The notes below the pieces were generated by a model that worked only from the letters and a program-made list of their open reading frames with translations, did no database searches and was not told where the DNA came from. Of a DNA stretch of 64,000 nucleotides, positions 47,541 through 61,100 are shown piece after piece (the stretch's first letter is position 1; every line of letters begins with the position of its first letter). This stretch comes from Hydractinia symbiolongicarpus (taxonomy: Eukaryota > Cnidaria > Hydrozoa > Anthoathecata > Hydractiniidae), in NCBI RefSeq assembly GCF_029227915.1, contig NC_079877.1, forward strand, positions 8,248,001-8,312,000. Reading direction: 5' to 3'. The translations under genes were made by a program, and so were the position numbers.

Positions 47541-50500
47541 CGATTTACTGTGGGACTTAATTGAACTAAATTTGGACTGTGAACTGATAAATGTGATAAA
47601 TGACACAATTGGACCACAAGAAATATCATTCCTCTTAATTTGACGTGATTGCCGGAACTCAGCGATTGCACTGGGCGCTGTGGTAGCGCTTCATTTAAAA
47701 ATTTAGATAAATAAGTCATTCTTTACTCTGGGACGAATCCTAGCCGTAATCGCGCGCTGAAGAAATAGAGACAGTTTCAAAAACTACATTTCATTGACTT
47801 TCTAGCGGTATCAATCCACTGGAGTTACAACGGTTGGCTCACATAATCGTACCAACATGTATTTAGCGATATTTTTCCGCTATTACTAGGTTGCATCGCT
47901 TTTAACAGTGAAACGAATGACTGTGGGACTTGATTGAACTGATTTTGGATTGTGACCTTATAAATGTGATAAATGAGCTAATTGGACTGCCACAAATAAC
48001 ATTCCTCTTAATTTGTCATGATTGCTGGAATTCAACGATTACAATGGGTGCTGTGGTAGCGCTTCATTTAAAAATTTAGATAAATAAGTCATATTTACTG
48101 TGGAAGCAATCCTGGCCGTTAGCGCGCGCTGAATAATTAGGAACAGTTTCAAAAACTACATTTCATTGACTTTCTAACGGTGTCAGTCCGTTTGAGTTAC
48201 AACGGTTGGTAACATATTCGTGCCAGCATGTATTTAGCGATATTTCTCTGAGATTACTAGGTTGCATCGCTTTTAACAGTGAAACGATTGACTGTGGGAC
48301 TTGATTGAACAAGGTTTGGACTGTCACCTTATAAATGTGATAAGTGAGCCAACTGGACACCAAGAAATATCATTCTTCTTAATTGGAAATGATTGCCAGA
48401 ACTTAGCGATTACACTGGGTACCGTAATAGCGCTTCATCTAAAAATTTAAATAATTAAGTCATTTTTTACCGTGGGAGCAATCCTAGCCGTTATCGCGCG
48501 CTGAAGAAATAGAGACAGTTTCAAAAACTACATTTCAATGAATTTCTAACGGTATCAGTCCGTTTGAGTTAAAACGGTTGCGTCACATATTCGTCTCCAC
48601 ATGTATTTAGGGATGTTTTTCTGATATTATTAGCTTGTATCGCTTTTAACAGTGAAACGATTTTTTACTGTGGGACCAATCCTAGCCGTTATTGCGCGCT
48701 AAAGAATTAGCGACAGGTTCAAAAACTACATTTCATTGACTTTCTAACGGTGTCAGTCCGCTTGAGTTACAACTGTTGGGAACATATTCGTACCAACATG
48801 TGTTTAGCGATATTTCTCTGAGATTACTAGGTTGCATCGCCTTTAACAGTGAAACGATTGACTGTTGGACTTGATTGAACAAAATTTGGCCTGTCACCTT
48901 ATAAATGTGATAAGTGAGCCAACTGGACCCCAAGAAATAACATTCTTCTTAATTTGACATGTTTGCCAGAACTCAGCTATTACACTGGGTACTGTGGTAG
49001 CGCTTCATTTAAAAATTTAGATAAAAAAGACATTATTTACTGTGGGACCAATCCTAGCCGTTATCGCGCGCTGATCAAACAGCGACAGGTGCAAAAACTA
49101 AATTTCATTGACTTTATAACCGTGTCAGTCCGTTTGAGTTACAACGGTTGGGTCACATAATCGTACTAACATGTATTTAGCGATACTTTTCTGATTATGC
49201 TAGGTTGCATCGCTTTTAACAGTGAAACGATTGACTGTGGGACTTAATTGAACTAACTTTAGACTGTGACCTGATAAATGTGACAAATGACACAATTGGA
49301 CCGCAAGAAATAATATTCTTCTTAATTTGACGTGATTGCCGGCACTCAGCGATTGCACTGGGCGCTGTGGTAACGCTTCATTCAAAAATTTAGATAAATA
49401 AGTCATTCTTTACTCTGGGACGAATCTTAGCTGTAATCGCGCGCTGAAGAAGTAGAGAAAGTTTCAAGAACTACATTTCAATGAATTTCTAGCTGTATCA
49501 ATCCGTTTGAGTTACAACAGTTGCGTCACATATTCGTACCAACATGTATTTAGCAATATTTTTCCGCTATTACTAGGTTGCATTGCTTTTAACAGTGAAA
49601 CGACTGACTGTGGGACTTAACTAAACTGATTTTGGACTAAGACCTTATAAATGTGATAAGTGAGGCAATTGGACTCCAAGAAATAACATTCTTCTTAAAT
49701 TGACATGGTTGCCGAAACTCAGCGATTACACTGGGCGCTATGGTAGCGCGCTTCATTTAAAAAAGAAGAAAAGAAAGTCATTTTTTACTGTAGGACCAAT
49801 CCTAGCCGTTAGCGCGCGCTGAAGTAATAGCGACAGTTTCAAAAACTACATTTCATTGACATTCTAACGGTATCAATCCGCTTCAGTTACAACGATTGCG
49901 TCACATATTTGTACCAACTTGTATTTAGCCATAGTTTTCTGATGTTACTAGGTTGCATCGCTTTTAACAGTGAAACAATTGACTGTGGGACTTAATTGAA
50001 CTAAATTTAGACTGTCACCTTATAAATGTGATAAGTGAGCCAACTGGACTCCAAGAAATAACATTCGTCTTAATTTGACATGATTACCGGAACTCAGCGA
50101 TTAGACTGGTTGCTTTGGCAGCGCTTCATTTAAAAATTTAAATAAATAAGTCATTCTTTACTGTGGGACCAATCCTAGACGTTACCGCGCGCTGATGAAA
50201 CAGCGAAAGGTGCAAAATCTAAATTTCATTGAATTTCTAACGGTGTCAGTCCGTTTGAGTTACAACGGTTGGGTCACATAATCGTACTAACATGTATTTA
50301 GCGATTTTTTTTTTATATTACTAGGTTGCATCCCTTTTAACAGTGAAACGATTTACTGTGGGACTTAATTGAACTAAATTTGGACTGTGAACTGATAAAT
50401 GTGATAAATAACACAATTGGACCACAAGAAATATCATTCCTTTTAATTTGACGTGATTGCCGCGACTCAGCGATTGCACTGGGCGCTGTGGTAGCGCTTC

Positions 50501-50945
50501 ATTTAAAAATTTAGATAAATAAGTCATTCTTTACTCTGGGACGAATCCTAGCCGTAATCGCGCGCTGAAGAAGTAAAGAAAGTTTCAAGAACTACATTTC
50601 AATGAATTTCTAACGTTATCAGTCCGTTTGAGTTACAACGGTTGCGTCACATATTCGTCCCCACATGTATTTGGGGATGTCTTTCTGATTTGACTAGGTT
50701 GTATCGCTTTCAACAGTGAAACGATTGACTGTGGCACTTAATTGAACTAACTTTGGACTGTGACCTGATAAATGTGATAAATGAGACAATTGGAGTCCAA
50801 GAAATAACATTCTTTTTAATTTGACATGAGTGCCGCAACTCAACGATTGCACTTGGCGCTGTGGTAGCGCTTCATTTGAAAATTAAGAAAAGAAAGTCAT
50901 TTTTTACTGTGGGACCAATCCTAGCTGTTATCGCGCGTTGAAGAA
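47541..50945 (+). repeat. Long-range duplicate block, right member (pairs with 27.9-30.6 kb)
   Basis: See left member. This one contains an extra monomer at about 48700-49070, recognisable by GTGTTTAGCGATATTTCTC and ACTGTTGGACTTG, which the left member lacks. Confidence 0.8.
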
Positions 50946-53398
50946 ATAGAGACAGTTTCAAATACTACATTTCACTGACTCTCTACTGGTGGCAGTCCGT
51001 TTGAGTTACAACGGTTGGGTCACATATTTGTACCATTAAGTATTTAGGGATATTTTATCTAATATTTCTAGGTTGCATCTCTTTTAACAGTGAAACGATT
51101 GACTGTGGGACTTAACTGAAATAACTTTGAACTGTGACCTAATAAATGTGATAAATGAGACTATTGGCGTCCAAGAAATAACATTCTTCTTAATTTGACA
51201 TGATTGCCGCAACTCAGCGATTACACTGGGCACTGTGGTAGCACTTCATTTAAAAATTTAGATAAAAAAGACATTATCTACTGTGGGACCAATCGTAGCC
51301 GTTATCGCGCGCTGATCAAACAGCGACAGGTGCAAAAACTAAATTTCATTGACTTTATAACCGTGTCAGTCCGTTTGAGTTACAACGGTTGGGTCACATA
51401 ATCGTACTAACATGTATTTAGCGATACTTTTCTGATTATGCTAGGTTGCATCGCTTTTAACAGTGAAACGATTGACTGTGGGACTTAATTGAACTAACTT
51501 TAGACTGTTACCTGATAAATGTGACAAATGACACAATTGGACCACAAGAAATATCATTCCTCTTAATTTGACGTGATTGCCCGAACTCAGCGATTGCACT
51601 GGGCGCTGTGGTAACGCTTCATTTAAAAATTTAGATAAATAAGTCATTCTTTACTCTGGGACGAATCCTAGCCGTAATCGCGCGCTGAAGAAGTAGAGAA
51701 AGTTTCAAGAAGTACATTTCAATGAATTTCTAACGGTATCAGTCCGTTTGAGTTACAACAGTTGGGTCACATATTCGTCCCCACATGTATTTAGCGATAT
51801 TTTTTTGATATTACTAGGTTGCATCCCTTTTAACAGTGACACGATATACTGTGGGACTTAATTGAACTAACTTTGGACTGTGACCTGATAAATGTGATAA
51901 ATGAGACAATTGGACCACAAGAAATATCATTCCTTTTAATTTGACGTGATTGCCGCGACTCAGCGATTGCACTGGGCGCTGTGGTAGCGCTTCATTTAAA
52001 AATTTAGATAAATAAGTCATTCTTTACTCTGGGACGAATCCTAGCCGTAATCGCGCGCTGAAGAAGTAAAGAAAGTTTCAAGAACTACATTTCAATGAAT
52101 TTCTAACGTTATCAGTCCGTTTGAGTTACAACGGTTGCGTCACATATTCGTCCCCACATGTATTTGGGGATGTCTTTCTGATTTGACTAGGTTGTATCGC
52201 TTTCAACAGTGAAACGATTGACTGTGGCACTTAATTGAACTAACTTTGGACTGTGACCTGATAAATGTGATAAATGAGACAATTGGAGTCCAAGAAATAA
52301 CATTCTTTTTAATTTGACATGAGTGCCGCAACTCAACGATTGCACTTGGCGCTGTGGTAGCGCTTCATTTGAAAATTAAGAAAAGAAAGTCATTTTTTAC
52401 TGTGGGACCAATCCTAGCTGTTATCGCGCGTTGAAGAAATAGAGACAGTTTCAAATACTACATTTCACTGACTCTCTACTGGTGGCAGTCCGTTTGAGTT
52501 ACAACGGTTGGGTCACATATTTGTACCATTAAGTATTTAGGGATATTTTATCTAATATTTCTAGGTTGCATCTCTTTTAACAGTGAAACGATTGACTGTG
52601 GGACTTAACTGAAATAACTTTGAACTGTGACCTAATAAATGTGATAAATGAGACTATTGGCGTCCAAGAAATAACATTCTTCTTAATTTGACATGATTGC
52701 CGCAACTCAGCGATTACACTGGGCACTGTGGTAGCACTTCATTTAAAAATTTAGATAAAAAAGACATTATCTACTGTGGGACCAATCGTAGCCGTTATCG
52801 CGCGCTGATCAAACAGCGACAGGTGCAAAAACTAAATTTCATTGACTTTATAACCGTGTCAGTCCGTTTGAGTTACAACGGTTGGGTCACATAATCGTAC
52901 TAACATGTATTTAGCGATACTTTTCTGATTATGCTAGGTTGCATCGCTTTTAACAGTGAAACGATTGACTGTGGGACTTAATTGAACTAACTTTAGACTG
53001 TTACCTGATAAATGTGACAAATGACACAATTGGACCACAAGAAATATCATTCCTCTTAATTTGACGTGATTGCCCGAACTCAGCGATTGCACTGGGCGCT
53101 GTGGTAACGCTTCATTTAAAAATTTAGATAAATAAGTCATTCTTTACTCTGGGACGAATCCTAGCCGTAATCGCGCGCTGAAGAAGTAGAGAAAGTTTCA
53201 AGAAGTACATTTCAATGAATTTCTAACGGTATCAGTCCGTTTGAGTTACAACAGTTGGGTCACATATTCGTCCCCACATGTATTTAGCGATATTTTTTTG
53301 ATATTACTAGGTTGCATCCCTTTTAACAGTGACACGATATACTGTGGGACTTAATTGAACTAACTTTGGACTGTGACCTGATAAATGTCATAAATGAG
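50413..53398 (+). repeat. 1,493-bp tandem duplication (four monomers, two copies)
   Basis: 50413-51905 and 51906-53398. Private markers shared by both include TTGCCGCGACTC, TGTACCATTAAGTATTTAGG, CCAATCGTAGCC and AGACTGTTACCTG. The breakpoint lies within ACAATTGGACCACAAG. Confidence 0.87.
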
Positions 53399-56300
53399 AC
53401 AATTGGACCACAAGAAATATCACTTGTCTTAATTTGACGTGATTGCCGGAACTCAGCGATTGCACTGGGCGCTGTGGTTGCGCTTCATTTAAAAATTTAG
53501 ATAAATAAGTCATTCTTTATTCTGGGACGAATCCTAGCTGTAATCGCGCGCTGAAGAAGTAGAGAAAGTTTCAAGAACTATATTTCAATGAATTTCTAGC
53601 TGTATCAATCCGTTTGAGTTACAACAGTTGCGTCACATATTCGTACCAACATGTATTTAGCAATATTTTTCCGCTATTACTAGGTTGCATTGCTTTTAAC
53701 AGTGAAACGACTGACTGTGGGACTTAACTAAACTGATTTTGGACTATGACCTTATAAATGTGATAAGTGAGGCAATTGGACTCCAAGAAATAACATTCTT
53801 CTTAAATTGACATGGTTGCCGAAACTCAGCGATTACACTTGGCGCTATGGTAGCGCGCTTCATTTAAAAAAGAAGAAAAGAAAGTCATTTTTTACTGTAG
53901 GACCAATCCTAGCCGTTAGCGCGCGCTGAAGTAATAGTGACAGTTTCAAAAACTACATTTCATTGACATTCTAACGGTATCAATCCGCTTCAGTTACAAC
54001 GATTGCGTCACATATTCCTCCCCGCATGTATTTGGGGATGTCTTTCTGATTTGACTAGATTGTATCGCTTTCAACAGTGAAACGATTGACTGTGGCACTT
54101 AATTGAACTAACTTTGGACTGTGACCTGATAAATGTGATAAATGAGACAATTGGAGTCCAAGAAATAACATTCTTCTTAATTTGACATGATTGCCAGAAC
54201 CTAGCGATTACACTGGGTACTGTGGTAACGCTTCAATTGAAAATTTAGATACAAAAGTAATTCTTTATTGTGGGACCAATCCTAGCCGTTATCGCGCGCT
54301 GATGAAACAGCGACAGGTGCAAAATATAAATTTCATTGACTTTCTAACGATGTCAGTCCGTTTGAGTTAGAACGGTTGGGTCACATAATCGTACTAACAT
54401 GTATTTAGCGATATTTCTTTGATATTACTAGGTTGCATCCCTTTTAACTGTGACACGATATACTGTGGGACCTAATTGAACTAACTTTGGACTGTGACCT
54501 GATAAATGTGACAATTGACACAATTGGACCTCAAGAAATAACATTCTTCTTAATTTGACGTGATTGCCGGAACTCAGCGATTGCACTGGGCGCTGTGGTA
54601 TCGCTTCATTTAAAAATTAAGAAAATAATGTCATTTTTAACTGTGGGACCAATCCTAGCCGTTAGCGCGCGCTGAAGAGATAGAGACAGTTTCAAATACT
54701 AAATTTCACTGACTCTCTACTGGTGGCAGTCCGTTTGAGTTACAACGGTTGGGTCACATATTTGTACCAACATGTATTTAGGAATATTTTATCTAATATT
54801 ACTAGGTTACATCCCTTTTAACAGTGAAACGATTGACTGTGGGACTTAATTGAAATAACTTTGGACTGTGACCTAATAAATGGGATAAATGAGACAATTG
54901 GCGTCCAAGAAATAACATTCTTCTTAATTTGACATGATTGCCGCAACTCAGCGATTACACTGGGCGCTATGGTAGCGCGCTTCATTTAAAAAAGAAGAAA
55001 AGAAAGTCATTTTTTACTGTAGGACCAATCCTAGCCGTTAGCGCGCGCTGAAGTAATAGCGACAATTTCAAAAACTGCATTTCATTGACATTCTAACGGT
55101 ATCAATCCGCTTCAGTTACAACGATTGCGTCACATATTTGTACCAACTTGTATTTAGCCATAGTTTTCTGATGTTACTAGGTTGCATCGCTTTTAACAGT
55201 GAAACAATTGACTGTGGGACTTAATTGAACTAAATTTAGACTGTCACCTTATAAATGTGATAAGTGAGCCAACTGGACTCCAAGAAATAACATTCGTCTT
55301 AATTTGACATGATTACCGGAACTCAGCGATTAGACTGGTTGCTTTGGCAGCGCTTCATTTAAAAATTTAAATAAATAAGTCATTCTTTACTGTGGGACCA
55401 ATCCTAGACGTTATCGCGCGCTGATGAAACAGCGAAAGGTGCAAAATCTAAATTTCACTGACTCTCTACTGGTGGCAGTCCGTTTGAGTTACAACGGATG
55501 GGTCACATATTTGTACCAACATGTATTTAGGAATATTTTATCTAATATTACTAGGTTGCATCCCTTTTAACAGTGAAACGATTGACTGTGGGACTTAATT
55601 GAAATAATTTTGGACTGTGACCTAATAAATGTGATAAATGAGACAATTGGCGTCCAAGAAATAACATTCTTCTTAATTTGACATGATTGCCGCAACTCAG
55701 CGATTACACTGGGCACTGTGGTAGCACTTCATTTAAAAATTTAGATAAAAAAGACATTATTTACTGTGGGACCAATCCTAGCCGTTATCGCGCGCTGATC
55801 AAACAGCGACAGGTGCAAAAACTAAATTTCATTGACTTTATAACCGTGTCAGTCCGTTTGAGTTACAACGGTTGGGTCACATAATCGTACTAACATGTAT
55901 TTAGCGATACTTTTCTGATTATGCTAGGTTGCATCGCTTTTAACAGTGAAGCGATTGACTGTGGGACTTAATTGAACTAACTTTAGACTGTGACATGATA
56001 AATGTGACAAATGACACAATTGGACCACAAGAAATATCATTCCTCTTAATTTGACGTGATTGCCGGAACTCAGCGATTGCACTGGGCGCTGTGGTAGCGC
56101 TTCATTTAAAAATTTAGATAAATAAGTCATTCTTTACTCTGGGACGAATCCTAGCCGTAATCGCGCGCTGAAGAAGTAAAGAAAGTTTCAAGAACTACAT
56201 TTCAATGAATTTCTAACGTTATCAGTCCGTTTGAGTTACAACGGTTGCGTCACATATTCGTCCCCACATTTATTTGGGGATGTCTTTTTGATTTGACTAG

Positions 56301-58187
56301 GTTGTATCGCTTTCAACAGTGAAACGATTGACTGTGGCACTTAATTGAACTAACTTTGGACTGTGACCTGATAAATGTGATAAATGAGACAATTGGAGTC
56401 CAAGAAATAACATTCTTCTTAATTTGACATGAGTGCCGCAACTCAACGATTGCACTTGGCGCTGTGGTAGTGCTTTATTTGAAAATTAAGAAAAGAAAGT
56501 CATTTTTTACTGTGGGACCAATCCTAGCTGTTATCGCGCGTTGAAGAAATAGAGACAGTTTCAAAAACTACATTTCATTGACTTTCTAGCGGTATCAATC
56601 CACTGGAGTTACAACGGTTGGCTCACATAATCGTACCAACATGTATTTAGCGATATTTTTCCGCTATTACTAGGTTGCATCGCTTTTAACAGTGAAACGA
56701 TTGACTGTGGGACTTAATTGAACTAACTTTAGACTGTGACCTGATAAATGTGACAAATGACACAATTGGACCGCAAGAAATAACATTCTTCTTAATTTGA
56801 CGTGATTGCCGGAACTCAGCGATTGCACTGGGCGCTGTGGTATCGCTTCATTTCAAAATTAAGAAAAGAATGTCATTTTTTACTGTGGGACCAATCCTAG
56901 CCGTTAGCGCGCGCTGAAGAGATAGAGACAGTTTCAAATACTACATTTCACTGACTCTCTACTGGTGGCAGTCCGTTTGAGTTACAACGGTTGGGTCACA
57001 TATTTGTACCAACATGTATTTAGGAATATTTTGTCTAATATTACTAGGTTGCATCCCTTTTAACAGTGAAACGATTGACTGTGGGACTTAATTGAAATAA
57101 CTTTGGACTGTGACCTAATAAATGTGATAAATGAGACAATTGGCGTCCAAGAAATAACATTCTTCTTAATTTGACATGATTGCCGCAACTCAGCGATTAC
57201 ACTGGGCACTGTGGTAGCACTTCATTTAAAAATTTAGATAAAAAAGACATTATTTACTGTGGGACCAATCCTAGCCGTTATCGCGCGCTGATCAAAGAGC
57301 GACAGGTGCAAAAACTAAATTTCATTGTTTTTTTAACCGTGTCAGTCCGTTTGAGTTACAACGGTTGGGTCACATAATCGTACTAACATGTATTTAGCGA
57401 TACTTTTCTGATTATGCTAGGTTGCATCGCTTTTAACAGTGAAACGATTGACTGTGGGACTTAATTGAACTAACTTTAGACTGTGACCTGATAAATGTGA
57501 CAAATGACACAATTGGACCACAAGAAATATCATTCCTCTTAATTTGACGTGATTGCCCGAACTCAGCGATTGCACTGGGCGCTGTGGTAACGCTTCATTT
57601 AAAAATTTAGATAAATAAGTCATTCTTTACTCTGGGACGAATCCTAGCCGTAATCGCGCGCTGAAGAAGTAGAGAAAGTTTCAAGAACTACATTTCAATG
57701 AATTTCTAACGGTATCAGTCCGTTTGAGTTACAACAGTTGGGTCACATATTCGTCCCCACATGTGTTTAGCGATATTTTTTTGATATTACTAGGTTGCAT
57801 CCCTTTTAACAGTGACAAGATTGAACTAACTTTGGACTGTGACCTGATAAATGTGATAAATGAGACAATTGGACCACAAGAAATATCATTTGTCTTAATT
57901 TGACGTGATTGCCGGAACTCAGTGATTGCACTGGGCGCTGTAGTTGCGCTTCATTTAAAAATTTAGATAAATAAGTCATTCTTTATTCTGGGACGAATCC
58001 TAGCTGTAATCGCGCGCTGAAGAAGTAGAGAAAGTTTCAAGAACTACATTTCAATGAATTTCTAGCTGTATCAATCCGTTTGAGTTACAACAGTTGCGTC
58101 ACATATTCGTACCAACATGTATTTAGCAATATTTTTCCGCTATTACTAGGTTGCATTGCTTTTAACAGTGAAACGACTGACTGTGGG
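52229..58187 (+). repeat. 5,959-bp higher-order unit, copy A (sixteen monomers)
   Basis: Matches 58188-64000 at a constant offset of 5,959. Differences seen by eye are about half a dozen single bases, for example 54025 region (CCCGCATG versus CCCACATG), 55497 (GGATGGG versus GGTTGGG), 56270 (ACATTTAT versus ACATGTAT) and 57697 (CAATGAAT versus CAATCAAT). It overlaps the second 1,493-bp copy. Confidence 0.9.
57810..57825 (+). repeat. Monomer with 18-bp deletion
   Basis: CAGTGACA runs straight into AGATTGAACTAAC, lacking the usual CGATATACTGTGGGACTTA part. The same deletion is near 63775 in the next 5,959-bp unit, so it predates that duplication. Confidence 0.8.
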
Positions 58188-61100
58188 ACTTAATTGAACT
58201 AACTTTGGACTGTGACCTGATAAATGTGATAAATGAGACAATTGGAGTCCAAGAAATAACATTCTTTTTAATTTGACATGAGTGCCGCAACTCAACGATT
58301 GCACTTGGCGCTGTGGTAGCGCTTCATTTGAAAATTAAGAAAAGAAAGTCATTTTTTACTGTGGGACCAATCCTAGCTGTTATCGCGCGTTGAAGAAATA
58401 GAGACAGTTTCAAATACTACATTTCACTGACTCTCTACTGGTGGCAGTCCGTTTGAGTTACAACGGTTGGGTCACATATTTGTACCATTAAGTATTTAGG
58501 GATATTTTATCTAATATTTCTAGGTTGCATCTCTTTTAACAGTGAAACGATTGACTGTGGGACTTAACTGAAATAACTTTGAACTGTGACCTAATAAATG
58601 TGATAAATGAGACTATTGGCGTCCAAGAAATAACATTCTTCTTAATTTGACATGATTGCCGCAACTCAGCGATTACACTGGGCACTGTGGTAGCACTTCA
58701 TTTAAAAATTTAGATAAAAAAGACATTATCTACTGTGGGACCAATCGTAGCCGTTATCGCGCGCTGATCAAACAGCGACAGGTGCAAAAACTAAATTTCA
58801 TTGACTTTATAACCGTGTCAGTCCGTTTGAGTTACAACGGTTGGGTCACATAATCGTACTAACATGTATTTAGCGATACTTTTCTGATTATGCTAGGTTG
58901 CATCGCTTTTAACAGTGAAACGATTGACTGTGGGACTTAATTGAACTAACTTTAGACTGTTACCTGATAAATGTGACAAATGACACAATTGGACCACAAG
59001 AAATATCATTCCTCTTAATTTGACGTGATTGCCCGAACTCAGCGATTGCACTGGGCGCTGTGGTAACGCTTCATTTAAAAATTTAGATAAATAAGTCATT
59101 CTTTACTCTGGGACGAATCCTAGCCGTAATCGCGCGCTGAAGAAGTAGAGAAAGTTTCAAGAAGTACATTTCAATGAATTTCTAACGGTATCAGTCCGTT
59201 TGAGTTACAACAGTTGGGTCACATATTCGTCCCCACATGTATTTAGCGATATTTTTTTGATATTACTAGGTTGCATCCCTTTTAACAGTGACACGATATA
59301 CTGTGGGACTTAATTGAACTAACTTTGGACTGTGACCTGATAAATGTCATAAATGAGACAATTGGACCACAAGAAATATCACTTGTCTTAATTTGACGTG
59401 ATTGCCGGAACTCAGCGATTGCACTGGGCGCTGTGGTTGCGCTTCATTTAAAAATTTAGATAAATAAGTCATTCTTTATTCTGGGACGAATCCTAGCTGT
59501 AATCGCGCGCTGAAGAAGTAGAGAAAGTTTCAAGAACTATATTTCAATGAATTTCTAGCTGTATCAATCCGTTTGAGTTACAACAGTTGCGTCACATATT
59601 CGTACCAACATGTATTTAGCAATATTTTTCCGCTATTACTAGGTTGCATTGCTTTTAACAGTGAAACGACTGACTGTGGGACTTAACTAAACTGATTTTG
59701 GACAATGACCTTATAAATGTGATAAGTGAGGCAATTGGACTCCAAGAAATAACATTCTTCTTAAATTGACATGGTTGCCGAAACTCAGCGATTACACTTG
59801 GCGCTATGGTAGCGCGCTTCATTTAAAAAAGAAGAAAAGAAAGTCATTTTTTACTGTAGGACCAATCCTAGCCGTTAGCGCGCGCTGAAGTAATAGTGAC
59901 AGTTTCAAAAACTACATTTCATTGACATTCTAACGGTATCAATCCGCTTCAGTTACAACGATTGCGTCACATATTCCTCCCCACATGTATTTGGGGATGT
60001 CTTTCTGATTTGACTAGATTGTATCGCTTTCAACAGTGAAACGATTGACTGTGGCACTTAATTGAACTAACTTTGGACTGTGACCTGATAAATGTGATAA
60101 ATGAGACAATTGGAGTCCAAGAAATAACATTCTTCTTAATTTGACATGATTGCCAGAACCTAGCGATTACACTGGGTACTGTGGTAACGCTTCAATTGAA
60201 AATTTAGATACAAAAGTAATTCTTTATTGTGGGACCAATCCTAGCCGTTATCGCGCGCTGATGAAACAGCGACAGGTGCAAAATATAAATTTCATTGACT
60301 TTCTAACGATGTCAGTCCGTTTGAGTTAGAACGGTTGGGTCACATAATCGTACTAACATGTATTTAGCGATATTTCTTTGATATTACTAGGTTGCATCCC
60401 TTTTAACTGTGACACGATATACTGTGGGACCTAATTGAACTAACTTTGGACTGTGACCTGATAAATGTGACAATTGACACAATTGGACCTCAAGAAATAA
60501 CATTCTTCTTAATTTGACGTGATTGCCGGAACTCAGCGATTGCACTGGGCGCTGTGGTATCGCTTCATTTAAAAATTAAGAAAATAATGTCATTTTTAAC
60601 TGTGGGACCAATCCTAGCCGTTAGCGCGCGCTGAAGAGATAGAGACAGTTTCAAATACTAAATTTCACTGACTCTCTACTGGTGGCAGTCCGTTTGAGTT
60701 ACAACGGTTGGGTCACATATTTGTACCAACATGTATTTAGGAATATTTTATCTAATATTACTAGGTTACATCCCTTTTAACAGTGAAACGATTGACTGTG
60801 GGACTTGATTGAAATAACTTTGGACTGTGACCTAATAAATGGGATAAATGAGACAATTGGCGTCCAAGAAATAACATTCTTCTTAATTTGACATGATTGC
60901 CGCAACTCAGCGATTACACTGGGCGCTATGGTAGCGCGCTTCATTTAAAAAAGAAGAAAAGAAAGTCATTTTTTACTGTAGGACCAATCCTAGCCGTTAG
61001 CGCGCGCTGAAGTAATAGCGACAATTTCAAAAACTGCATTTCATTGACATTCTAACGGTATCAATCCGCTTCAGTTACAACGATTGCGTCACATATTTGT

